NCBI GenBank assembly: GCA_016806645.1
Contig: JACSYO010002073.1
Span: 700,001-764,000 of the forward strand
From: Ophiodon elongatus
Taxonomy: Eukaryota; Chordata; Actinopteri; Perciformes; Hexagrammidae
Direction: 5' to 3'
DNA: 64,000 nt
In this document: in pieces, positions 1 to 12,560 of the stretch
Position numbering within the stretch: the first letter of the stretch is position 1
Layout of the letters: each line of letters starts with the position of its first letter
Program-made: the position numbers and the translations under genes
The notes under the pieces: generated by a model
Database searches by the model: none
What the model was told of the DNA's origin: nothing
Seen by the model: the letters and a program-made list of their open reading frames with translations, nothing else

Positions 1-31
1 CCAGAGCTAACAGAGCTAACAGAGCGAACAG
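1..31. repeat. short tandem repeat (CAGAGCTAA-type)
   Basis: The first bases of the window contain about three imperfect copies of a nine-base unit, CAGAGCTAA, the last one diverged. It may continue beyond the left edge. No function is suggested. Confidence 0.5.
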
Positions 32-1552
32 CCCTGCTGTGTGTTTAGTTCTATGAACTGACTGTTTGTGTTCAGAGGAAGCGTTAAAAAAGTGAACTGC
101 AGTTTAGCTGTACGGAGCCGGTGCAGAGAGCTGCATAGATTAAAATGAGAGCATATCTGTCGAATGAGACATGGAAAATGCGTCTGATAAGCTTGTGGTC
201 TAGACGTGGAGCAATTGTGGTTTGTATTCATTCCATCAAACATTACAATAGTGGTCGCTGCAGATCAACCCAGCGGAGGTCTGCACTCTACTGAATGCAC
301 TTTTCTAGAGATGTATTCTGTATGCCTTCTGAGATTTCAGCATTACTTTGGAATAAACCATAGTTTTTCTGTCCTGTTAGGCATCACAGCTCATACTCCG
401 CCTGACCCTGGAACAACCTCGGTGTAGAAATGAGGGTGTGCACTTTTCTTACAACTTTGATTTGAAGGTAGAAATGTACAGTAGCTACAGACCCTGGAAT
501 AACGACCTGAGTGAAAGCCTAAGTGACAGCCTACTAAATAATTTCAGTCATGTTTGACAGTCTTCACAAGTTAGGAAAGTCAGATCTGAATCAGCTTATT
601 GTTGTGTCTTTGTAGAAGGGGGAGACGGCTTTTGCCTAATGTGTAGGTGTGTACAGTTGTGAGATCTTCTCTGATATAAGCTTATTCATGTGGAACTAAT
701 TGTAAAAACTGATGGGTTGAGGTTGATGAATACATTTTAAAGTCAAGTGTTTGAGACCATGAATTGCTAAAGAAGAAGCTCTGGCAGGAAATGACTAAAA
801 TCTAGTTTCAGGAATTATGTGTACATAAGTACATGTGTGCCAGTTTTTAATCTATATCAAGTGTTAGGCCTCAAGACATTTGAACCTTCTTTGACTTTGC
901 TCTATGCATGTGTGGGTTTTTTCGCAGACTGTTGACTGCATGAACATACAAAATAGTGAGGAGAGAAAAATACTGTTCATGAGGCTCACCTGAAGGTAAA
1001 AACTTTGTGCCTATTTAAGTTTGACTTCCATTTTTCTTTACATTTTACTGAGGCAGAAATGTCTCCATTATGTAAGTAAGTATGACACTAAATTGCGAGG
1101 CTATAGAGACTTAATAAGTCTCACTAGCCTCTTGGCCTTTTGTTTGACTGGCACTGCTGCACATTGAATCCCCATCGGCATTTCCACATCCACTAAAATG
1201 AACGCGCTGCACTGACAAAGGTTTATTGAGGATTAAATCTGCACTTGGCAACTTTGCATGTTGGCAGCATCAAATAGCAGTGAGAGGTTGTTGTTTTTTT
1301 ATAATTGAAGTAAATTTCCCAGAAACCCTGTAATGTAACCTCCGTATAATGATGACTGCGTGCTCCTTTATCAGCCGGTCGGCCTGTGATGCTTCAAACC
1401 AAAGAGACAAGAGCAACAAAAGATGTATTACGAGTGAGTTCAACTTTCACTAGACAGGGAGCTCATTTACTGCTGCTCAAGTGACACCGTCTCCCTTTTA
1501 AGTTGTGTTTTGTCCTTTTCAGTTGATTATTAAGAGACAATACGTGACTAAG

Positions 1553-1599
1553 GATGGGTATCGTTTGAAAATGTTCAATACCGATACGTCCTACCCAGT
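1553..1599. repeat. small foldback element with GGGTATCG-type ends
   Basis: The segment begins GGGTATCG and ends with CGATACGTCCTACCCA, so its ends are near inverted complements. The same end type bounds the longer element at 5186-5549. It looks like a very short relic of a non-autonomous DNA-transposon-like family common in fish. Confidence 0.4.
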
Positions 1600-1879
1600 T
1601 TCTACTGCTGGCCATAGTGAAAGACAGTGGAAATGTCATACTACCTTTTTAAATAATCTCTGATAAAAAAAAAAATGTTTTACCACTATCTGTTCAATTG
1701 CTTGTGGATGCATTATTCCACATAGGGTAAATATGACGGATAAACATCTGGTTGACTGTATGTGGTTTTCTACTTAATCCTGAAATGACTACAAGGAACT
1801 TAACTGGCTGTAGCAAATTAATATTATAGAAAATAACATAAAATAATATATTAGGAGGTCTCACCTGTTTGTAATCAAT

Positions 1880-2110
1880 GTATTTTTTATGTCAAAGCCT
1901 GTGATCAGTACTTAACACATTCTTTCTGGACATGCAGTAAACTTTACAGATATTGGAAAAGCCTTTTTCATTGTTTCTCAGAGGCTATAGGGAAGAGTTT
2001 GGAGCCAGATCTGCTCATAGCCATGCTTGGAGCTCCTTATTTTCTGCCAATAGGTATGACAAAATGGGAGTTGTCGGAATTGCAGCATGATTGCCAAAAA
2101 GCAAACAGCG
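1880..2110 (+). mobile_element. L1-like non-LTR retrotransposon remnant (3' part of ORF2)
   Basis: Plus-strand translation gives SFWTCSKLYRYWKSLF followed by a stretch ending in AMLGAPYFLPIG. An H/S-FWTC pair followed by aromatic and basic residues and an 'A-x-LGA' element is typical of the C-terminal zinc-knuckle region of teleost L1-like ORF2 proteins. Only this end is visible and there is no reverse transcriptase core, so the copy is a short dead fragment. Family assignment rests on remembered patterns. Confidence 0.5.
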
Positions 2111-3445
2111 AATGTCAGTATCTTCAAACCAACTGAAAAAAAGAAGCTGAAATATTATTTCATATTAAGTAAAAAATTAGACAATCTAGTGCCAACGTCT
2201 TCTCAATCCCTCAAAAGAAAATTTAGATCCACGACTTCTCAAAAGCTATTTTGCTCACACAGAATACGACGACGCAAAAACAAACATAGTATACACACAG
2301 TATCTACCACAAGCCTATAATAGATCAGAGATAACATCTAGAGAGGCAGAGGAGGACATCTGGAAGACAGATGAAGATACTCCACCTGTCACCATCAAAG
2401 ATCGCCACAACAAAGAGAGATAAAGATAGCCCACGCCTTTCTGAGCCCAAGATAGCCTGATATAGAACCAAAGGGGTGTTTTAACCCTTTTCTTGCCCAA
2501 TAAATATTTGCAGAGCACCCATTGTCTGTTTCAGTGATACCATCCCTTGTGTTCACATGGAAGTTCATCGGGACGGCCGCATTAGTTGAGTTCCTTGCTA
2601 AAAAACACATTGGATGTGAGACAGAGCAGTTGTTGCTCATGAAGCCTTAACCGGAGTGACAGTTGAAAATTTTTACAACTTCATGAATATCAGGCGTTCG
2701 CTGACTGCATGCCAACCCCTTACAGTCAGGCACAGCAGGGCTACTTATGGAGAAGAATGCCAAAAATTTAAACGGATTTCCAAGAAAACAGTAGGACGAC
2801 TCAGATTTATCAAAACAGAAGCAAACATTTTTTTAAATACTTTATCTGGAATGCCAACTGACAAGTTCTTGGCGTGAACGTTTCTAATTATTCACTTCTG
2901 AATTTTATGTCTAATCTAATTCTGCTGTAGAATAATCTGAACAAAGAAACAGAGGGAGCACCGGCCAAATCCATCCGAGCTGAAACAGACACTTTGCTGA
3001 TGCAGTGTGGAGGGTGTGTGCAGCGGCAGCCGCATTAGTGTGTGGGTGGTGTGTGCGGTGCATCTGCATGCGTGTGTGTGTCTGTGTCTATGTGTGTGTG
3101 TAAGAGGGGTTACACAAAGACCTATCTCATTCACAAACTGAGCCATGTGGCGCTGGGGCTGGTCCCTTTAAGAGGCATGTGTCAGAGTTTTCTACTAAGG
3201 CTGACTGCTGGAAAAAAGGTGAGTGTTGATACATTATTCACAAGCAAGAACACACACCCACACACATACACACTCTCTTATACACGCTACATATCTGAAG
3301 GACATGTACATGAGTTCGGCAGTCGTGAGTGTGCAGAAAACCGTGCTAATACACATGTCGACAAGCAAAGTTGCAAAGTTGATCAGTGTAATGTCAGTAG
3401 TACATAAATGAGCAAAAACATGGTCTATAAATCATTCCCCTACAC

Positions 3446-3552
3446 ACACACACAAATATACACATATATATATATGTATATATACGTATATATATATATA
3501 CATATATATATATACGTATATATACATATATATATATATGTATATATACACG
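3446..3552. repeat. CA/TA/CATA compound microsatellite
   Basis: A short CA run passes into about 90 bases of alternating TA with interspersed CATA and CGTA units. Open frames read across it are artefacts of the repeat. Confidence 0.9.
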
Positions 3553-3693
3553 TACAGGCAGGAGAGTGGAGAAATCCTTAGCCTTCTGTTATTCAGTGTG
3601 CATAATTTATAGCAGCCCCAGATCTCCTTGCTAATGACAGCACACTGGGGCATCTGCAGCACAGCAGCAACAGTAACAGCTAACTGGCATGGC

Positions 3694-3702
3694 TGTGTGT
3701 GT

Positions 3703-3738
<36 letters not shown>
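3694..3738. repeat. (GT)n microsatellite
   Basis: About 22 GT units with one TA interruption. It is followed by a GA-rich stretch and, 160 bases on, by a long AC repeat of opposite composition (3895-3975). Confidence 0.9.
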
Positions 3739-3742
<4 letters not shown>

Positions 3743-3894
3743 GTATAATGCTCTGTTGAGACAAGGACAGTGAGAGAGACAGAAGGAGAGAGAGAGACAG
3801 AAGAGAAAGAGACACACAGAGGGTGTCTGAAATAGACACAGATAACGCAACAAAGAGGGGAAAAGGATGAGACAGACAAGTGAGAGACCTCTCG

Positions 3895-3904
3895 CAACAC
3901 ACAC

Positions 3905-3975
<71 letters not shown>
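3895..3975. repeat. (AC)n microsatellite
   Basis: About 40 AC units with a short CATA-type interruption near its left end. It is complementary to the GT run at 3694-3738, so the two could fold into a hairpin around the 156 bases between them. Confidence 0.9.
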
Positions 3976-3977
<2 letters not shown>

Positions 3978-4662
3978 CTTGTAAAGTCACTGATTCAACT
4001 AGTGAATCTCCTTGTATGTGCATTCATACCAACGTTCGGTATGTATGTTAGTCGGAGCGCCACCTTTTCTCTGGCTTAAGGTGGAATGCCTCTTAATTAA
4101 AGAATTCCCCAAGTATTGTTCCCAGTACAAGCAACAGTGTGTTTGATGCACAGAGGGGCCTGAAAATGTACAAGCCTAGCTCTGTTACGGCTCCACAAAC
4201 ACTTCCCTGTCATCCCTTGGCTAATAGAGACAATTGTTCACTGCAAACCTAAAGGTGTTCGCACCAAAGAAAGCCACGATGAAAGCTTAAATTCACCGGG
4301 GATGGTTTAATGACTTGTTCGAGGGTGTGGCCTCGGATACGTTTCCTGTTGCAAGGATTGTTTTTGACATGCTGCGCCAGAGCAAAATTCTCCTAATTCT
4401 GGGATTTGGAGATCAATGCCACAGCGGTTCTGCCCTCCAGCTGCTGTACACACTGATGTGAGTCTGAGCTGAGAGACAGCGGTGCACGCTAGCCCAGGAA
4501 AATTATACTGCTGCTGATAAGGTGCTGGAGTTACACACATGCAAACACAGTCTGCTATGCACGGGTCAGGCAGTCAACATAGTCCCATATGCATACACAC
4601 TAATCTGCAATTACACTTTGTATACGCATTCGATACCACTTATACATAATTATACACATTTT

Positions 4663-4663
<1 letters not shown>

Positions 4664-4709
<46 letters not shown>
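4664..4709. repeat. (CA)n microsatellite
   Basis: About 23 perfect CA units in nrg2 intron 1. Confidence 0.9.
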
Positions 4710-4711
<2 letters not shown>

Positions 4712-5185
4712 TACATGAACATACATTCCAATTTAGCAAGAAATCACAACCGTCAATTTGGTTGATCATATGAGAGTTTTGAGTGTATTGAGATCTATGT
4801 CATAGAAGGCTTGGTCACAATAATCATTCCAAAGGAATAGTTCAATATATTAAAGTGAATGTGCTCATTCACTGTATTTCTCAGAGTGAGATAAGAAGAT
4901 TGACACCACTCTCAGTGTTCAAGTCAGTACAGAGCTGAGGTCACGGCGGGGTTAGGCTAGCTTAGGATAAAGACTAGACATGGGGGAAACAGTTAGCCTG
5001 ACTCTCTCCAAACGGAACAAAAATGCACCAACACACACCTCCAAAGCCAATAATGGCCACAAACTATCTTGTGTGTTGAATTCATACATGAACAGAAATG
5101 TAAAAATAATGTTACATGCTGTAACATTTCTTGATCAACAACAGTTTATCCATTCGCCCCATGCTGTACAAAATCTGCTGCTAGA

Positions 5186-5549
5186 GCTGGGTTTCATTTA
5201 CCCTTAAAGAGATACCGATACCATAGCCATACTTTCAAATCAGATTATCAGCATCTCGGCACGCTGAGCTGCCATCTCCATCAAATACACCAACGCTCGA
5301 CTTCACCAAACCACACACTGTATGGGTTGTAGCTGCGGCTGTAGCGGGCAAATCACACGTCGCATTAAATCGAAGGACACTTGTGGCTAGTGGCTGCGAG
5401 CAAGATCTAAACAAGTTCATTCATTCAAACAAAGTCATTTTTTTCTAGATCTGGTTACAAAAAAAAGATCAAACACAGGTATCGTTTGACTGAGAAGTTT
5501 TGATACTACTTGTTACTGGGTTATTTCGTATCGAGCCCCGATACCCAGC
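5186..5549. mobile_element. MITE-like foldback element (GCTGGGT...ACCCAGC)
   Basis: The segment starts GCTGGGTTTCAT and ends CCCGATACCCAGC, giving imperfect terminal inverted repeats. Internal GATACCGATACC and GGTATCG blocks are characteristic of a short DNA-transposon-like repeat seen across teleost genomes. No transposase is encoded. Family name not assigned. Confidence 0.5.
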
Positions 5550-7507
5550 GCTGTCTTCAGCTTTAGCACATGCTGCCAGAGACAGTCGGTGACCACAGGT
5601 TTTGGTTTTGGTGTCTGCACAGGTACAATGGAACCAAACTTGGCAACCTCACTGTGACAACAAGACTTAGTGAAACCATTGCAACTCCAACAAGCAACTC
5701 CCCCTAAAACCACAAATTGCTTTTTTAGGTATATGTACAGGTTACACAAAGGAGAGTGGTGAGCTTTAGAGAAGTTGGTGGCCATATTTATGAATATCCT
5801 ACGTGGTTCAGCTGACTCCGATTCCATCCTCAACGCACAGACATATGATAGATCTTAACTTAAAATATTATGTGTATATTTCCCAAAATGTTGAATTATT
5901 TGAATTTTAAGTCACAGTAAAAGCATGATGATCTTAAGCTAGAAGAAGGTAAGGTTTACGGAGTAGCAGTGAATTCCTTTTTTAGACTTATTAGATACGA
6001 TAAAACAATCCATGAACTTAAGTGTCCTCACTCTCAACGTGCTGGCAAAAGGAGCCTTGCTATTATTGGAAGTTTTACATGTGCATTATTGCGGCATCTA
6101 TTTGCGATCTCAAAGCTGAAGAGCTCTCCCTCTCTTTCCCTCCCCCTGTCTCTCTTTGTGTGGCTGACTGACAGGAGGGCAGGCATAAGCTGAACCACAC
6201 ACTTCAGCTACAGTCAGCTACAGCATGGGGAGGGAGGATGGGTGAGGGGGAGGGGGGGGGTGAGAGTTGAGGTATGCAGCACTAGATACAGCATCAGTGA
6301 CAGGAGCATGTTTGGGCATCAGATAAAGCTATTTCAGGAAGAACCTGTCAATGGATCTCAAAAGGCATGCCAGCAGCAATGATCAGAGAAGACCTACATC
6401 ACGCTTTAGACTGCCTGGGATGTAAGATAGGACTGGTTTTGTACTTTAAAAAGAGAGAGTGTGAGCCGTCCACACACAACTCAGTTGCTTTCTCTGAGTG
6501 AAACAGGGAGAGAGTAGTGCGAGAAAGGCAATGAAGGCCAGTTGAGCTCAGCAGAGACTTACGTGGGGTTGCAGATTCCCCATCATCTATTGTAGCGATG
6601 AGGGGAGAGGGTATTGGATAAGCTATGGCACGCTCAGTACCATTAACAGTAAGAGAGAAACCGGACTGCTCTCGCCAAAACATCGGCTCTGTTTTTGGAA
6701 GATGACTCTGTACAGTCTTTTACAGTGCAAAAAAAAAGAAGATATCTACTGTCTCATAATTTCTCTTAACAACGAGGGGTCTGTGTTTCTAACATTGCAC
6801 AACCGTAGCTTGCTGTAGATGTCAACATTCATTGGCAGGAAGTCTGAATTACACCTTGAGACAGTCATCTCATAACAAGTCGTTTCAAAGAGATATTAGT
6901 AAGTATTTATACCATTGTCATCCTGTCAAAACTGACATAATGTGGCTTCTACATATTCGTGGAGCACAGAAATATCTAGACCAGGTCTCTACATTTCAAC
7001 AAATCAGACAGGTGCTGGTAGTCTGCAAACATAGCAAGGAAGCTGAACAATGGAGCTCAAAAAGCTACTCTTTTGTTGTTTTCATGCTGCTTTACTGTTT
7101 TTTATGATTGTTTGTACTTTCGCCACACAGTAAAACGGACAAATGGAAACAGCAGTGCTGTGTTTTTTTCCCCAGAATACACACAGTAAATGGTTATGGT
7201 ATTGTAGGCTCCTGTTATGTATTATCCTCTTTATGTTTGGCACTCTGGTGTTGCTATGACAAATGCTCCCTTGTATGTTAGGTTTTTGCAATATATATAC
7301 CCGAGAGTAGAGTGAGTATTGTCATGGCACAATAAAGTTGGACTAGTTAGTTGAGCTGTGTCCCTCGTGAGTAATTGTGCCATAGCAGCTGCAACGTTCT
7401 TGTCCATCAAAGAAATGTAGAGCTGCATCCTCTATCCGTCCCGTTCATTTCCCCAGCATTTTACAACAAGCACGCTCTTTTGCAGGGTTATCAAAGCAGG
7501 TGAGAGT

Positions 7508-7625
7508 CAAGTCAAGGCAAGTCTATTTATAGAGCACATTTAAAAACAACAAACGTTGACCAAAGTGCTCTATAAAGAGATTAAATAAAAACACAGGAAT
7601 GGTCAAATGACAACATAGATATGAA
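7508..7625. repeat. dispersed repeat fragment (TCTATTTATAGAGCACATTT type)
   Basis: The block AGTCTATTTATAGAGCACAT followed by GACCAAAGTGCTCTATAAAG matches a motif I associate with an abundant interspersed teleost repeat. It carries no coding capacity. Edges are approximate. Confidence 0.35.
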
Positions 7626-9283
7626 AATATAAGTAAATTAATGAAAGCAAAGAATATCTTGGAAAAATCATGACACAAACAACAAAATAAAATACAAACA
7701 AAAAAACACAGCGTGGTCAGGCATTTCTTCATGATAATATTTGACCCTTCGATAGGTCCCCCCCCCTTGAACGCAGACTGGCCAATCATAACGTGTATCA
7801 GCCAGCACTGACCAGGGTCCGACAGCTAACCGTCTCTACTCCCAAGACTCTCATGCGATTGTTTCAGATTCTCTTTATTTCTCACTGCTCTCTCTGAATT
7901 AGTTTTTTGTTCCTCCAAAAATGTGTTAATATGTATTCAGGGAGTTAAGTTAGTGACAATGTGGGCTCAATGGTAACGCAGCTCTGACAGCATGACGGAG
8001 TAGCAGGGGGGGCAGGTCTTAGCCAATGGTCCTTTAAGAGGTTAAAGAAAAGAGATTCGTTATCAGATGGGACGCAAGGGCCCACAATATATTATTAAAT
8101 ATTCTGCAATTTAGGGACAACTAAAAATGCTTGACCTTTAGTTTTTAATTGGGTGCTTGGAATAGAGAGCAGTGATTGGTCACCAGATCTGAGAGGGCGA
8201 TGGAGTAGGGGGATGAGCAGTTCAGAGATTTAACCTGATGCCACTCCATGCGGTGCTTTAAAAAATAAAATATAAAAGAAAGAGGTGTACCTCTACATGG
8301 CTGGTTCACACCATTCCAACATTAAAATAACAGTTTCCTAAATATCAGATTACATTGTAACACAGAACCATACAAAACTGTCTGTAAATATAAAATCCGA
8401 AGGCTCAGCTATAGGAACTTGCTCCATACAACCCAAACGCAGGTTTTACAGTATAATAGTGAAAGAAAATGACAATAGCACCACTATAATATAAGAATGT
8501 TGACATTATTTGATAGAGGTGTGTACAGAAGTGGGCGTTCCAGCAGTGTGGCTGTGATTGGCTGGCTGAGTTTAGAATAGGTTTGGGATTGGTTACGCTC
8601 AGGGTGTGTGTCTGCTGACACGCCCCTAACCCCAACCCATCTTTAAGCTGCAGTAACTTCTGTCTCAAATTAAATTATTCTACAGTATCCTCCCTTGCAC
8701 ATCTCCAGTCCATTCCCTGGCCAGGAGTCCTGCTCGGTCGTAGCTCATTCAACATCCACTCTGACATCACTGCATCCACCCAATGAAGAATTTCAGCGGA
8801 GCCAGTGAGTGAGCTGCAACTGGAGGAGAGGGAGTACTGGCCAATAAGCAGCTGTTGGCATTTTGCAGAGCGGTCACATTTTTTAAATACTTTACTGAAA
8901 GTTGATGAGTTTGATATGTACTAAGCATACATCTAGACACATGAAGCTGCATTTGTGCTCTAACAAGTTATAATGTTTGAATGTTGGTTTCCTGTTGTTA
9001 AACTGGGTAAATAATGTTGAAAAGTGAAACGTTTGTGTTTAGCGTTCCTTTAACCTCCCGACTACTTCGGGGCGTGGATTTTATTCATCTGCGATTAGTT
9101 CTGGCAGATGAATCCAAATCAATCTGAGGAAATTAGCAGCGGGGACGATAGAAAGAAACATTTGTGTTCTTATGATGCTGTGGACATTCAGAGGCTTCTG
9201 GTTGCCACGGTGCGTCTACTGTGTCACCGCACACTGTGCAGTGTCTAATTAGGTTGTGTTTCTCTCTGTATCTCTGGATTTTG

Positions 9284-9314
9284 GTGTGTGTGTGTGTGGG
9301 GGGGTCTGTGTGTG

Positions 9315-9348
<34 letters not shown>

Positions 9349-9359
9349 GGGGGGGGGGG
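9284..9359. repeat. (GT)n/(G)n microsatellite
   Basis: An interrupted GT repeat ends in a run of about a dozen G residues. Glycine/valine/cysteine-rich frames through it are artefacts. Confidence 0.9.
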
Positions 9360-10841
9360 TTAGGGTGAGGGGTGATTCAGCTCATAAGTGGGTATCTCCT
9401 CTCTTGAGCTTATCCCTGCCTAGAAAATGTGTTTTAGACGGAAGCCTGATTGCAACAGCACAGTCATAAATAAATGACTTGATAATTTTAGTATGTCACA
9501 GAGGTAAAAATAGAACATCACGTTGTTAGCTCAAATGCCGGATGAACCCTTTGTGAAGACTTTCTGAGTTACTTCCTTTTAGGATTCAACCCTGTAAACA
9601 CACTGGTGGTTTGCATGGAAATTATGTTGATTCTGGATAGGAAGAACTTAAAAATGGAAAAAAAAGCCTTCGTATGATTATGTTGTTTTAAAGGTTTCGT
9701 CCTCACAATCCCATAACAGAGACGATGAACCCCAAAATGTTTACGGTGGTGCTGTTAAAGCTTGTATTGGAGAAATGTGTGACACTTCCACAGTTAAGAT
9801 CCTATTCCCCTCTCTTCTGTGTAGCAGGGGAAATTACCTCCTGTCTGTGTACTTTTACCACATTTGACACAGGACAAGCAGATGCTTTAACACAAGCTGG
9901 TACAAATCGTAGTTACAGAGCAGTGTGATACTTTAAATACTGAAAACACAGATGGAATGGATCAGTGAGATGATTTGCCATAAAGTAATTGTCCTTACAA
10001 GGAATTCGGTTAAAAGTAAGAGACCTCAGAGCCTTTGCAACTAGCAGATTGGATGATATACAATAGACAAAACTCACACTGCCTCAGAGCTCAGTTTATG
10101 TGTTATTTGAGCTGAGGAGCTGACCCTGATTCTCAACCTTTTCTTTTACCTTTGCAAAGAAAATGGGTCAATTCAAGACTTTTTTTCTCTCCCTGTCGGT
10201 AAGAATATCAAGGGGGCAAATGTGAGAAAGAAAAGAGAAAAAGAGCACAACTCCCATCTTTATCGCAGACTTTTTTTTTCTTTTGTCATGTTCAGTTTGT
10301 TCATTTATTAAAGCCATTCTGATGACAATAACTTACACAGAGTTTCTCACAAGCCGGGCCAGCCACTGCACACAGTTTTAGCCACCACTGAAGTAAGTCA
10401 TGTAAAAACCAGGAAGTGGTAAAGAAGTTTCTGTTTTCTGTTGTAATGCAAGAACAACAAAAAAAAACAATTGCAGATGTCCATGATGGAAACTTGAAAC
10501 AAGTTGAGAAATTTGAACAGTTACCACCACCCACAGACTGTCACTGCAGTCAACACTGGCACTGTCATAATGGCGATATAAAACAGATATAGAATACTGG
10601 CTGTAGGCAACTATTCAAAGTTTGGAAAGGTTACCTCGAGACGAGGTTCATGTCCCTGATTCTCATCACATGTTCTGCCTCTCTGTGACACACAGGAACT
10701 GCTACAACTGGCTTGCAGACTACTTCACTGTGATGATGTGATGATGCAGATCTTGCTGGAATCCGGGCTACACGGAAGTTTCAGTATTCACTGATCCACA
10801 CTGCTTGTCTAAGGAACCGACTGTTTGGGGCTTAACCTCGG

Positions 10842-10870
10842 GTTTAACTTAGGTTTAACTTAGGTTTAAC
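10842..10870. repeat. 11-base tandem repeat (GGTTTAACTTA)
   Basis: Nearly three head-to-tail copies of GGTTTAACTTA lie 270 bases beyond the nrg2 exon 1 donor, inside intron 1. Confidence 0.6.
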
Positions 10871-11139
10871 TATGTCTCTCTTCCACACACCGACATGCAC
10901 ACACGCGTTCCCTGTCACGCTTCTTATTTCATTATGGGTGACCGGGTTATGGAGGACCGAAGTGTCAATCGGCTCGCGCGCATGCATGTGTGAGCACGCT
11001 GACACACTATGTAGACTGCACACGTGCACGCGCCGCCAAAGAGCGGTGACTGTCTCCTTACATCGCCATGGCAGCTTCAGTGGCCCTTATGGTGCGGTGT
11101 GAGTGCATGGCAGGTGTAACGGAAAAGCCTTAAACTTAC

Positions 11140-11551
11140 CGCAGTCCTCGCACAACACTCTCTCCACATCCTTCTTCAGATCCGGCTTGCTGGCGTCCAC
11201 AGGGGCGTACGATGACTTGAATACCAAGGGCTCAGCGGTGGGGTCCATGAAAAAGATATATCTGTGGTCCTTCTCCACCGTGGTGCACGGGGCCTCGGAA
11301 CCGAAGTCCCCGACGGTCACGAGCTGCTCCCTCTCGAGGCCGCCGCTGTTGACGGGCCACACGTCCAGCACTTTGACATTCACACTGTAGGGCTCCCGGG
11401 AGGAGACGTTCTCCGGGGAGGAGCGCACCTCGCCCTCGATGACCACGGCTGATCGGTACGCCTGGTCCTGGAGGGAGTTGAGACTCGGGGCGTAACAGGC
11501 GAAGGAGACCCCGATGACCAGCATGGAGAAATGCACTGGATCAAGCCTCAT
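11140..11551 (-). CDS. nrg2: neuregulin 2, coding exon 1 (partial gene)
   Basis: This exon encodes the N-terminus of neuregulin 2, a membrane-anchored growth factor whose EGF domain activates ErbB receptors. Visible are MRLDPVHFSMLVIGVSFACY, the LQDQAYRSAVVIEG segment, VKVLDVWPVNSGGLEREQ, HRYIFFMDPTAEPLVFKS and a closing VLCEDC. These align in order with the first coding exon of vertebrate NRG2 (DQAYK-VVVEG, KVLDKWPLRSGGLQREQ, RYIFFLEPTEQPLVFK, ILCTDC). The hydrophobic stretch at residues 8-20 resembles an internal signal sequence. The exon holds 412 coding bases and stops at a strong donor (GTAAGT on the minus strand) after the first base of a codon, the phase I infer for mammals. The ATG is chosen because an in-frame TAG lies only nine bases upstream, so the serine-rich extension of human NRG2 is absent unless added by another exon. 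Ig, EGF, transmembrane and cytoplasmic exons lie outside the window. Confidence 0.92.
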
Positions 11552-11559
11552 GCCGTCAG

Positions 11560-11890
11560 CCTATGCTGTGCTGCAGTGCTGCTGGGCGGCGGAGCGAGCT
11601 GGAAGAGAGAGACGGCGGCGAACGGGCTCCGGCAGAGCAGGCAGGGCAGAGCGGCAGACCTTGTGGAAGTGTCCATGCCATCTGTGTCTGCCGCTGCTTT
11701 CCCCATACGGCTGCTGGCCTCGGATGGGGGGACACACCAGCCTAGGAACCGGAAACGGCCCGCTTCTGCATGCTTAAAAATGTGATTGCTGCATTCTCCT
11801 TCACCAACCACCCTCCCCCTCTTATCTCCCCTTTTCCTGAAAGGCAAAACAAGACTCGTAAATTAGCCTCCTCTCGAATCCAGGGCTGAA

Positions 11891-11975
<85 letters not shown>

Positions 11976-12560
11976 GCTAATAGGCTAGCATCGCATGGGT
12001 GGGCGCATTGCCTCTCAGGAATGAAAAAAGCAGCTTGCGCGTACAGGGGAATCACAAGAAACGATACGCACTCCACGCACACGCAAGGTCGGGTCCTTTA
12101 TCCACTTATTTCGATCGTCAAAAGAGTCCCACTCCTGCAAACCCGTTAGTCTGTAGGAAAAATTACAACAAAAAAAAAAAAAAAAAAAGAGAACAGAAAA
12201 CCGGGGAGGAACAGACTGACAGGATGAGATAGCAGCGGTTATCCGGTGAGGCGATGCAACAGTAGCGCGCACCCTCCAGCCGCGTCCCCTGCGCCCCTCA
12301 TCAAACGCGAGAGGCTTACGTGAGCAAACATCACCTGCCCGGTCACTGGCGTCGGCTCGCCACGTCCTGCGCAAACACCCTAATGACCCGGGCACCCAGC
12401 GCGCACCGCCACCGACCCAACCGGCATGTGACCATGCCGGGCGACTGTGTTAAACCTCTGCGGGTGGGTGCAAGAGAAATCACGCACGCAGTGCACAGAC
12501 ACGGAGCACAGAGTGCGTCTGTAGCCAAGCCCCTGCACGGCGCCCACTGTGGATCTCCGG
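11560..12560 (-). promoter_or_regulatory. nrg2: CpG-rich 5' flank of nrg2 (likely 5' UTR and promoter)
   Basis: The kilobase upstream of the nrg2 start is G+C- and CpG-rich compared with the AT-leaning sequence on both sides, especially around 11575-11760 and 12240-12560. It is broken by a long CT microsatellite (11893-11973) and an A run near 12171. This is the expected position for the nrg2 transcription start on the minus strand. No TATA box or exact start can be named. GT-type donors near 12310-12350 on the minus strand could mark a 5' untranslated exon, but no coding match supports this. Confidence 0.5.
11893..11973. repeat. (CT)n microsatellite
   Basis: About 40 CT units, nearly perfect; on the minus strand this is a GA repeat in the presumed nrg2 5' region, in the position of a GAGA-type promoter tract. 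Confidence 0.92.

Larger units (their letters stand above)
1..11139 (-). other. nrg2: nrg2 intron 1 (partial), non-coding
   Basis: This stretch lies downstream, on the minus strand, of the splice donor of nrg2 coding exon 1. I looked for the next neuregulin exon (the Ig-like domain with its paired cysteines) on the minus strand and did not see it, so the intron probably runs past the left edge. A very long first intron is usual for NRG2. Content: an L1-like remnant near 1.9-2.1 kb, foldback elements at about 1.55 and 5.2-5.5 kb, several CA/GT/TA microsatellites between 3.4 and 4.7 kb and at 9.3 kb, a dispersed repeat near 7.5 kb, and otherwise AT-leaning unique sequence. Open frames here are short or made of repeats. 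Confidence 0.75.

Noticed and set aside
3432..4023. Several overlapping open frames of alternating Val/Cys or Thr/His
   Set aside because: They are translations of CA/GT and TA microsatellites and are not genes. The same applies to similar frames at 27.0-27.2, 37.6-38.0, 45.3-45.6, 46.0-46.2 and 63.7-63.9 kb.
6399..6683. 94-codon minus-strand frame with a GTAAGT donor in nrg2 intron 1
   Set aside because: The peptide (with ATIDDGESATPR) does not resemble any neuregulin exon I know, and no good acceptor was found upstream. Probably chance.
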